Source: Lachnospiraceae bacterium (GTDB taxonomy: Bacteria > Bacillota > Clostridia > Lachnospirales > Lachnospiraceae). Taken from it: DNA of 20,901 nucleotides. The DNA is taken from NCBI GenBank assembly GCA_902363445.1, contig CABJAB010000011.1, forward strand, positions 1 through 20,901, in the 5' to 3' direction. Of the stretch, positions 15,301 through 20,901 are shown one piece after another (within the stretch, counting starts at the first letter, position 1; the number at the start of each line of letters is the position of its first letter). A program made the translations under genes and the position numbers. The notes under the pieces are model-generated. The model made no database searches. It worked only from the letters and a program-made list of their open reading frames with translations, and was not told where the DNA came from.

Positions 15301-15777
15301 GCGGGGAATAATGCTGGTGCGGGAATGGAAGCCGGCATTAATTCATGGGTCGATAGAGTTTCAAATGCTGCCCGTAATCTGATGCGTCAGGCTATGGATG
15401 CGGCAAATAAAGAGCAAGACGCACATAGTCCATCCAAAAAAATGATTAAATCCGGTGAATACTTCGGCATGGGGGCGGAAGTTGGTATCGAGAAGAAAAC
15501 TCCCGACGTAGCAGAAGCCGGGGGCGATATGATGAAGGCTGCTATAGATGCGGCGAACCGCAAAGCGGCCCTTATGAAGATGCGCGCGGCTATGGATATC
15601 AGTGTCTCCAGGGCTGCTATGGGTATGTCCCTCGGTCACCAGATCATTAATCAGGCAGGGAATACCACGGAATATGGAGATGTGAACCAGACCGTCAATA
15701 TCAACCAGCCCGTGAGATCACCAGTGGAAACAGCAAGAGAATTAAGAAAGGTAGGAAAAGAACTTGCCTTCGGATAA
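12349..15777 (+). CDS. Tail tape measure protein (TP901 family)
   Basis: The 1143-residue frame sets tail length and is injected ahead of the DNA. I chose TTG 12349, giving the family-typical start (M)ADGTVKIDTSLDNSGF with AGGTG 6 nt ahead; GTG 12340 or 12343 lie within the ribosome binding site. The TP901 core follows at about residues 55-330, including the FSATESASAMEYMAMAGW and NVSLMGETFKYVAP patterns. Hydrophobic Gly/Ala-rich segments lie at 35-57 and 545-568, likely the parts that insert into the host membrane. Coiled-coil regions fill about 575-800, and the tail end has NQTVNINQPVRSP. I see no transglycosylase, peptidase or lysozyme domain, so wall penetration must rely on another protein. 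At about 3.4 kb it implies a tail of moderate length. Confidence 0.92.
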   Translation: MADGTVKIDTSLDNSGFENGLKGLGKLAKTGAKAAVSAVLGVSAALGGMGVAAVSVGSNFEEGMSKVAAISGATGSDLEALTEKAKEMGAKTKFSATESASAMEYMAMAGWKTTDMLDGIEGIMNLAAASGEDLATTSDIVTDALTAFGLSAKDSTHFADIMAAASSNANTNVSLMGETFKYVAPVAGALGFKAEDAAVAIGLMANSGIKGGQAGTALRSMLTRLAKPTDDVQAAMDALGVSLTDSEGNMKSLDDIMGDLKSGFNNLSEAEKAQYAATIAGQEGMSGLLAIVGTSDDDFNKLKDAVYGCDGASQQMAETMQDNLKGSVTILKSSLEGLGIEIYESMAEPLKGAADAATSYVNDLTEAFKSGGLEGLVDKAGDIFAELVTKAAEQAPKMIDTAVSLIESFVKGLAKNKKRLLEGAKSIVKALADGLVKLLPNGMKRPVQEAINAISKSFESGGLKKAVETVVTIFDNLCKVATNLAKAVIPPLVKMIDALAENLDILLPAITGVYMAMKSFSIITSITSGVGTLKTAVKGLFDLLSGNPIAAVISAVGGLMGGIAALSLTIPDANAEIKASADEMANLAYETEQAKTAREEAAAGIDTEYGNYQKLWEELQRNVDQNGKVREGYEKRAAFITNELSNATGIEIELNNGVIQSYQDIQREIGKTIEKKRAEALLNAYRSDYEEAIKNEADAQKNYTDALAEQKPIAEENAKLHAEYKTLSEEASAATNLSETASREYEQQLSDLTAQIVKSDEALTAADKKVESNTYTWQQNQQVIGNYESAAGAVEAGSYDMNVALLAMEKGLLHHGDVSADALAKQRQDAYDHYQELKGLVGVEGSGVTQEMVDEAGAMFALTHSEWLQGTGGTEKDINYWNAVASAAIDGSGFPEVADKEAREAMGNFSDEIKNSEPVVSRSTRNTINAAHDSMMDVSFTGIGKKKMDQVVDGVGLKDGNVSSAATGVLENARDEASSVDFTPAGNNAGAGMEAGINSWVDRVSNAARNLMRQAMDAANKEQDAHSPSKKMIKSGEYFGMGAEVGIEKKTPDVAEAGGDMMKAAIDAANRKAALMKMRAAMDISVSRAAMGMSLGHQIINQAGNTTEYGDVNQTVNINQPVRSPVETARELRKVGKELAFG

Positions 15778-15778
15778 A

Positions 15779-16618
15779 ATGATCATATTTGAGTTTATCA
15801 AGAACGGAGAAACCATCCTTATGGACGACTCCCTGTTTTCTGTTACAGATTATGAAGGGATCGAGTCAAGTGATTATGAACTGGTCACAGAGAGCAACAT
15901 TCGCGCAGATGGAGACATGTTGCTGAGGAAACATGTGTTGTCCAGGGAGATCATGGTCAATTTTGATTATCTTCCCTGGTCAAAAATATCTGAGATGAGA
16001 CAAAAGCTGATCAGATTCTTTAGCCCATATTCTGGAGGAGTCCTGAAAGTGACTTATCTGGATATCACACGGACCATAGACTATGAAGTCAGCAGTTTCA
16101 AAATCAATAATAAAAATGTACATGAAGAACTATCATGTCTTTTATACGTGAAATGCCTGGATCCCAGCTTTAAATCAGCAGAAGTATCCAAGGTCCCTAT
16201 CATGACCTTGATAGGGGGTTGGAAATGGAAGTTCCGACTACCGTTCCGGATGAAACAGTATGGGCCTCTAAAGCGGAACATTTATAATAGCGGCCACATG
16301 GAAACCCCGGTGGAGATATATTTTCGCGGACCGGCCGTCAATCCAAAGATCACCAACCATAGGACCGGAGGATATGTACGGCTCAAAAAGACGCTCACGT
16401 CGGATGATGTCCTTTATATTGACAGTGCGTATGGCAAGAAGACGGTGGAGATCCGCACAGGTGACAACGTGGAAGATGGATGGGACTATCTGGACCAGGC
16501 CTCTGAGTTTTGGTGGCTGCAGCCGGGGGATAACATGATCGAATATACAAGCGATGGAGAATCCATCCGGTCGAAGGGTGTGGAGATCTACTACTGGGAA
16601 CGGTATCTCGGTGTATAA
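15779..16618 (+). CDS. Distal tail protein (Dit)
   Basis: The 279-aa product forms the hexameric hub joining the tail tube to the tip. It matches the Sipho_tail family: an N-terminal part with FEFIKNGETILMDD and REIMVNFDYLPWSKI, and a C-terminal galectin-like part with NSGHMETPVEIYFRG, a strongly conserved family stretch. The start is uncertain. ATG 15779 is one base after the tape measure stop and gives the usual MIIFEF start; TTG 15764, five codons earlier, has a better-placed AGGA (15753-15756). The next gene follows after a clear AAGGAGG. Confidence 0.87.
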   Translation: MIIFEFIKNGETILMDDSLFSVTDYEGIESSDYELVTESNIRADGDMLLRKHVLSREIMVNFDYLPWSKISEMRQKLIRFFSPYSGGVLKVTYLDITRTIDYEVSSFKINNKNVHEELSCLLYVKCLDPSFKSAEVSKVPIMTLIGGWKWKFRLPFRMKQYGPLKRNIYNSGHMETPVEIYFRGPAVNPKITNHRTGGYVRLKKTLTSDDVLYIDSAYGKKTVEIRTGDNVEDGWDYLDQASEFWWLQPGDNMIEYTSDGESIRSKGVEIYYWERYLGV

Positions 16619-16627
16619 GGAGGATAT

Positions 16628-17248
16628 ATGCAGTATAGTGGATTTTTTAATGGAGAAGCGGAGTATGGACAGGAGGAATTCAACCGGTACTTTGCCAACC
16701 TGTATCGGAGCGGGGTCAGCATTGATGACAGCGGGTTTATGACTTTAGGAGTGACGGCCGGGGCAGGAAAGGTGGCAGTATCACCTGGCTTTGCCATATT
16801 GAATGGGTTTTATTATTACAATGATTCGGACTATGACATTGAGATCCTGCCAGATACCGATTACAACAGGATCGACCGTGTCGTGGTCCAGGTTGACCAG
16901 TTCACCGGGCCGGCAGGGCTGTCAGTCAAGAAGGGGACCCCGGGGAGCAGCCCAGTACCACCGTCCATCACCAGGGATGACAGCACCTACGAGATCTCTC
17001 TGGCGCAAGTTACAGTGACGCCTGCAGGAGGTATCGCAGTCAAAGACGAGAGGTTTGACCAGGCTGTATGCGGAGCCATCCGGCCGAAGAACCTGACGGA
17101 GTATCCTTCTATGGTGGCTGAGTTCCAAAAGCAGTGGGAGGCATGGTTTGCCAGTCAGCAGGGAACAGGCTGGCGGAACATCTACATCCAGGAGGGTGAG
17201 CCGGGAGAGGCGGTGGCAGGCAGCATATGGATAGCATTAAGACCGTAA
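16628..17248 (+). CDS. Baseplate/tail tip protein of unknown detailed role
   Basis: The 206-aa product starts MQYSGFFNGEAEYGQEEFNRYF, an N-terminus shared by tail-tip proteins of Clostridia and other Bacillota phages. The middle (residues about 45-150) is strand-rich with VSPGFAILNGFYYY and DYNRIDRVVVQVD, and the C-terminal part holds a Trp-rich helix (QKQWEAWFASQQG). The ribosome binding site is AAGGAGG before ATG 16628. It lies between Dit and the Gp37-like protein and overlaps the latter by 22 bp. It is probably a baseplate or fibre-anchor subunit; no enzymatic motif is seen. Confidence 0.7.
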   Translation: MQYSGFFNGEAEYGQEEFNRYFANLYRSGVSIDDSGFMTLGVTAGAGKVAVSPGFAILNGFYYYNDSDYDIEILPDTDYNRIDRVVVQVDQFTGPAGLSVKKGTPGSSPVPPSITRDDSTYEISLAQVTVTPAGGIAVKDERFDQAVCGAIRPKNLTEYPSMVAEFQKQWEAWFASQQGTGWRNIYIQEGEPGEAVAGSIWIALRP

Positions 17249-18495
17249 GGTTCTTTGAGGGGTTCCGGCTTTTAAAAGAAGTAGACGATGCAGTGATCAT
17301 CTTCAATGGGCGCTGGCACACCTATGGGCAGTTTGAGATCCATCTTCCTCGTATGGCCCCATACATAAAGATCGATAACCGTGTGGTGATCGATCAGGAT
17401 GGGAGGAAGGCAGGTGTGATCAAATATCTCCATACGGATGATGACGGGACGGTCACGATAAAAGGCTTTACACTCCTTTGGCTTTTATCCCAGCGGATAA
17501 CAGTACCGGATACGGGACGGGACAATCTATCCTATAACGCGCCCGTTGAGGATATCATGGTGGATGTGGTGCGGAGAAATGCAGTGGACTGTGTGAACAG
17601 CAAGCGTATCCTCCCTGGTCTTATCGTGTCAGCATCTAAAGGGCGGGGAGAGAAGATGCCTTATCAGACCCGCTATGATAACCTGCTGGATGTCCTGGAG
17701 GAATTATCAAGGGTATCCATGCTGGGTGTATGTGTACGGATGGACCTGGATGCCGGAAAGGATGTCTTTGAAGTCCTGGAAGGAAAGGACCGGTCAGCCA
17801 GCCAGCAGGCCTATCCGCCGGTCATCTTCAGGCGGGCTTATGGCAACATCGAGACTGCAGAATACACGCTGGATGACAGCAGTACCAAGAACTGTGCATA
17901 CACCGCGGGGCAGGGAGAGGGCGCCGAACGAGCTGTTTATATCGTGGGTGACGGTTATGCCGGTGCAGAGCGAAAAGAAACGTTTGTAGACGCCAGAGAC
18001 ATTGAAGATGCCAGTGAGCTGCCCGCGAGAGGCAAGACAAAGCTGGCCGATATGGTCCGCCAGGAGAGCTTTGAGGCGACGATCACGACTGACTGGTACA
18101 AAAAACGCTGGGATATGGGGGATATCGTAACGGTCATTGATGACGAGACAGGGATAACCCTGACCCATTATATTTCCGAGGTACAAGAGACACAGGATGC
18201 GAATGGATTTGAGGTGATCCCAACGTTTGGCATCCCGGAGAGCAGCATAACAGGCGGCGGCACCTCCGGAGGATATAGTTCCGGGGGAGGGGGAACGGGT
18301 GATGCGACCTATACCTTTACCCAATCTGTCCCCGCAGCGGTGTGGGAGATTCATCATAGTCTCGGGAAATGCCCAGCAGTAACGATCGTAGACAGTTCTG
18401 GGAGCATGGTGATGGGAGAAGCATCCTATATTGACCGGAATACGGTAAAGCTATCCTTTTCCGGTGCCTTTTCTGGCATCGCTTATCTAAATTAG
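17227..18495 (+). CDS. Gp37-like tail tip (Tal-type) protein with C-terminal beta module
   Basis: The 422-aa product resembles the ReqiPepy6 Gp37-like family, which takes the Tal position in phages with short tail tips. Conserved patterns are the N-terminal FEGFRLLKEVDDAV and WHTYGQFEIHLP, and the YKKRWDMGDIVTV segment near residue 290. A Gly/Ser-rich linker (about 342-358) leads to a separate C-terminal module (359-422) with WEIHHSLGKCP and an ending AFSGIAYLN. A similar module ends the next fibre gene. There is no peptidase or lysozyme domain, unlike large Tal proteins. The start overlaps the upstream gene and has only a weak ribosome binding site. Confidence 0.82.
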   Translation: MDSIKTVRFFEGFRLLKEVDDAVIIFNGRWHTYGQFEIHLPRMAPYIKIDNRVVIDQDGRKAGVIKYLHTDDDGTVTIKGFTLLWLLSQRITVPDTGRDNLSYNAPVEDIMVDVVRRNAVDCVNSKRILPGLIVSASKGRGEKMPYQTRYDNLLDVLEELSRVSMLGVCVRMDLDAGKDVFEVLEGKDRSASQQAYPPVIFRRAYGNIETAEYTLDDSSTKNCAYTAGQGEGAERAVYIVGDGYAGAERKETFVDARDIEDASELPARGKTKLADMVRQESFEATITTDWYKKRWDMGDIVTVIDDETGITLTHYISEVQETQDANGFEVIPTFGIPESSITGGGTSGGYSSGGGGTGDATYTFTQSVPAAVWEIHHSLGKCPAVTIVDSSGSMVMGEASYIDRNTVKLSFSGAFSGIAYLN

Positions 18496-18507
18496 GAGGA
18501 ACCGATA

Positions 18508-19818
18508 TTGAAATATCTGAGCAACTTAGACCTGGGTAAGAACGAGCTGCAGAACGCCCGGATCCAGAACCTGGCCTCCGCGCCGGAGAATCCGGCAGAA
18601 GGGCAGGTCTATTATAATACAACGGATAAGACCCTGTATGCGTATGCAGGCGGCGCCTGGAAGAACGCCCTGTCATCCTATACGCACCCTTCTTATACAG
18701 CGTGGAGCAGCGGGCTTTATAAAGTGACGGTTGATGATAAAGGCCACGTGAGTGCGGTGGCGGTAGTCACCCAGGCGGATATCGTGGCTCTGGGGATCGC
18801 TCCAACTGACCACGGGAACCATGTACCGGCGGTCGAGACAGCCAATGCCCGGAAATTCTTACGCAATGATAACACGTGGCAGACCTTGCCTGCGGCGAGC
18901 ACCAGCGCCACAGGTATCGTACAGCTTAATGATACCGTGACCAGTACATCAACGGCTCTGGCAGCTACGGCAAAGGCGGTAAAGACAGCCTACGACAAGG
19001 CAAATCACAGTCATCCTTACATCCCGACATCACAAAAGGGGGCGGCAGGCGGCGTGGCGGAACTGGACGCGGCCGGGACCGTCCCAGCAGCACAGCTCCC
19101 GTCTTATGTGGATGACGTCCTGGAATATTCTTCACTCTCTGCATTTCCGGCCGAGGGAGAGACTGGGAAGATCTATGTAGCGCTGGACAATAATAAGACA
19201 TACCGCTGGAGTGGGACGGCCTATGTGGAGATAAGTGCAAGTCTTGCCCTGGGAGAAACGTCCTCGACGGCGTATAGGGGAGACCGTGGAAAAGCTGCGT
19301 ATGACCACAGCCAGTCCGCGCATGTGACAGGTGCAAAAGGTGCTTCGGAGAGCGCATATCGGACCGGCCAGGTGAATATCACGGCGGCGAACGTAGGGCT
19401 GGGAAATGTCCCGAATGTAGCCACAAATGATCAGACGCCAACGTATACAGCAGCAACGACGATCGCAGGGCTGACATCCGGGGAAAAGCTGTCCGCGGCC
19501 TTGGCCAAGATCGCCAGAGCGATCGCGGATCTGATCAGCCATCTGGCGGATACGACAAAACACATCACGTCGGCAGAACGGACCAGCTGGAACACAAGGG
19601 CAAAAAAGTATGTGGCAGCCGTTGGAGATGGGGCCGCTGCGGAGATTCTGGTCACCCACAACTTAGGGACCAAGGATGTGACCGTACAAGTCCACGAGAC
19701 AGCCAGCCCTTATGCACAGGTATTTTGTGATGTCCAGATGATCAGTAACACCCAGATCAAGCTGCTGTTCGCGGCGGCACCGGCATCTGGTGCTTATCGG
19801 GTAGTCATAACCGGATAG
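18508..19818 (+). CDS. Tail fibre protein
   Basis: The 436-aa product begins at TTG 18508 with TAGGAGG (18494-18500) ahead. It is modular and Ala/Thr-rich. The parts in order are an N-terminal anchor (MKYLSNLDLGKNELQNARIQ), a short domain with AEGQVYYNTTDKTLYAY seen in many fibres, a coil with repeated His-Pro/His-Ser-His turns, a second such domain near EGETGKIYVALDNNKTYRW, a GLGNV motif (297-301) of the trimeric fibre type, and a C-terminal module (366-436) resembling that of the upstream protein. Such fibres bind host surface glycans or proteins as trimers. The receptor cannot be read from the sequence. Confidence 0.83.
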   Translation: MKYLSNLDLGKNELQNARIQNLASAPENPAEGQVYYNTTDKTLYAYAGGAWKNALSSYTHPSYTAWSSGLYKVTVDDKGHVSAVAVVTQADIVALGIAPTDHGNHVPAVETANARKFLRNDNTWQTLPAASTSATGIVQLNDTVTSTSTALAATAKAVKTAYDKANHSHPYIPTSQKGAAGGVAELDAAGTVPAAQLPSYVDDVLEYSSLSAFPAEGETGKIYVALDNNKTYRWSGTAYVEISASLALGETSSTAYRGDRGKAAYDHSQSAHVTGAKGASESAYRTGQVNITAANVGLGNVPNVATNDQTPTYTAATTIAGLTSGEKLSAALAKIARAIADLISHLADTTKHITSAERTSWNTRAKKYVAAVGDGAAAEILVTHNLGTKDVTVQVHETASPYAQVFCDVQMISNTQIKLLFAAAPASGAYRVVITG

Positions 19819-19826
19819 GAGGCCGC

Positions 19827-20207
19827 ATGAAGATATTTGGAAAAGAGCTGATCTTTAATGGGAATAAAATCTATCATACCGGGGACAAACCGACACCGGC
19901 AGAGATCGGGGCGGCTGCTTCAGGACACGGCCATGCGGCAGCGACACGATCAGCAGCTGGTTTTCAAAGTGCGGATGACAAGACAAAGCTGGACGGGATA
20001 GCCGCAGGAGCCAATAATTATATACATCCGACAACAGCAGGATATAAGCACATCCCTGCCGCTGGCGCATCCGGGCAGATACTGGAGTGGTCATCAGCGG
20101 GCACCGCGAAATGGGCAGACCCGGGGGTGTCGGGAACGCAGGTGATCACGCAGGCCACCCAACCGACAGGGCATGTATCCGGGAGGGTCTGGGTAAAAAC
20201 ATATTAA
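19827..20207 (+). CDS. Short tail fibre-like protein
   Basis: The 126-aa product starts at ATG 19827 with GGAGG ahead, 8 bp after the preceding stop. It has the fibre patterns GDKPTPAEIGAAASGHGHAA and a SADDKTKLDGIAAGANNY coil common in phage fibre shafts, and ends in a short TQPTGHVSGRVWVKTY segment. It is too short for a full fibre and probably extends or chaperones the neighbouring fibre, or is a remnant of fibre gene shuffling. It is followed after 11 bp by another fibre-type gene. Confidence 0.72.
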   Translation: MKIFGKELIFNGNKIYHTGDKPTPAEIGAAASGHGHAAATRSAAGFQSADDKTKLDGIAAGANNYIHPTTAGYKHIPAAGASGQILEWSSAGTAKWADPGVSGTQVITQATQPTGHVSGRVWVKTY

Positions 20208-20218
20208 GGAGGATTTCT

Positions 20219-20901
20219 ATGGCGATAGAAAAGAACGCGGATTATATGGTGGACAATGGGACTGATTTTGACAAGATCAATCTGTCTACCACAGCAGGGC
20301 AAGTAGGATATACAAAAGCAAATGGGAGCAAGACCAATCTACAGGACGAGATCGCTGTCCTGGATGCTGACATGTCCAAACGAAACATGCAGTCCTTTAC
20401 TGATCCGACACAGATCGGGCTTGTAAAGAACACCTGTACGCTGGTCAATCTATATAATGCGTTGCCGATATATGGAACAATCTCGTACTGGATCACATCT
20501 ACGTCGTCAAAAATTCAGTCTGAGATTGCGGCGCAGATCGGGGTGGCGACAGGAAGTACCTTTGGGACCCTTTCTGTTACAAAACATGCAGACGGCGCGG
20601 CCATTTATACATTTTACCGATATGGGACAACACCAGAATTCACCTATATTGCTTCTTATGACCTAATTAACAATGAAGCGCACTGGAAAAACTTTGTGAA
20701 ATTGGCGACGGCGACCGACATAAATGGTGTTTCAGATATCCGAATCCAGCGAGGGACGACAGGGGCCGTCGCTGTGGCGGGGTCAAGCAGTCAGAGTGTG
20801 TCAGTGACCTTCGGGGTGGCATTTTCCGCTAATCCGACGGCTATCGCGATCCCACGGTCAAACGATACCTTCGAGGTGGCGTTGACGGCAAAGAGCACCA
20901 C
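20219..20901 (+). CDS. Tail fibre / receptor-binding protein, 3' end beyond window
   Basis: The frame from ATG 20219 (AAGGAGG at 20206-20212) stays open for 227 codons to the window end, so the gene is partial. It starts MAIEKNADYMVDNGTDFDKI, has a middle with few charges and several aromatic residues (YGTISYWITSTSSKI), then a C-terminal stretch SVSVTFGVAFSANPTAIAI that looks like the start of an H-type lectin or gp53-like strand-rich binding domain. Its place at the end of the tail-tip genes fits a receptor-binding tip protein. The domain call is tentative because it is cut. Confidence 0.7.
   Translation, partial: MAIEKNADYMVDNGTDFDKINLSTTAGQVGYTKANGSKTNLQDEIAVLDADMSKRNMQSFTDPTQIGLVKNTCTLVNLYNALPIYGTISYWITSTSSKIQSEIAAQIGVATGSTFGTLSVTKHADGAAIYTFYRYGTTPEFTYIASYDLINNEAHWKNFVKLATATDINGVSDIRIQRGTTGAVAVAGSSSQSVSVTFGVAFSANPTAIAIPRSNDTFEVALTAKST

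Noticed and set aside
17794..18357. 187-codon minus-strand frame opposite the Gp37-like gene
   Set aside because: Antisense shadow with no family resemblance and no ribosome binding site in context.
18508..20901. Diversity-generating retroelement target in the fibre genes
   Set aside because: No template repeat, reverse transcriptase or accessory gene is present in the window, and no adenine-focused variable repeat is visible.

Overview
The window is the late (structural) half of a siphovirus-type phage or prophage of a low-to-moderate G+C Bacillota host. The host call is inference: strong AAGGAGG-type ribosome binding sites, frequent TTG/GTG starts, and a head-tail gene set of the Listeria A118 / SPP1 type. 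A Clostridia (Lachnospiraceae-like) host fits best. No lysis, integration, replication or repressor genes are visible, and both window ends cut into the element. All recognised genes are on the + strand.

Layout. (1) 1-387: no confident gene. A G+C-rich, hairpin-forming stretch (1-150) is followed by AT-rich DNA with a LexA-type palindrome (202-217) and a sigma-A-like promoter overlapped by an inverted repeat. (2) 388-1831: an AT-rich two-gene cassette encoding a cytosolic 315-aa protein and a four-helix membrane protein. In size, order and local sequence patterns it resembles the lambda RexA/RexB exclusion pair. Two intrinsic terminators close it (1853-1921). (3) 1957-7082: packaging and portal genes: small and large terminase, A118-type portal, a minor capsid protein with a C-terminal JAB/JAMM-like domain, and a small unknown ORF. 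(4) A terminator at 7142-7167, then scaffold, major capsid protein and four small head-completion/connector/tail-terminator genes up to 10472. (5) 10475-12142: tail tube protein with a textbook -1 frameshift signal, then two tail assembly proteins (a chaperone-like protein and Gp15). (6) 12148-15777: a 50-aa Com-like zinc-ribbon gene not present in simple ORF lists, then the tape measure gene, whose ribosome binding site can be folded into a hairpin. (7) 15779-20901: distal tail protein (Dit), a baseplate-type protein, a Gp37-like Tal/baseplate protein and three fibre-type genes, the last cut by the window end.

How it works together. Terminase loads DNA through the portal into a head built from scaffold and capsid protein. 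The connector and terminator proteins join this to a non-contractile tail made from tube protein, tape measure and chaperones. Dit, Tal and fibres form the host-binding tip. The Rex-like pair is not needed for assembly and looks like a lysogenic-conversion (defence) cassette inserted just ahead of the terminase.

The most interesting points are the Rex-like pair with its own regulated promoter, the -1 frameshift signal (GGGAAAC plus a 9-bp stem) at the end of the tube gene, the Com-like gene directly upstream of a hairpin-masked tape measure start (the arrangement of Mu com-mom), and the JAMM-like domain fused to a minor capsid protein.
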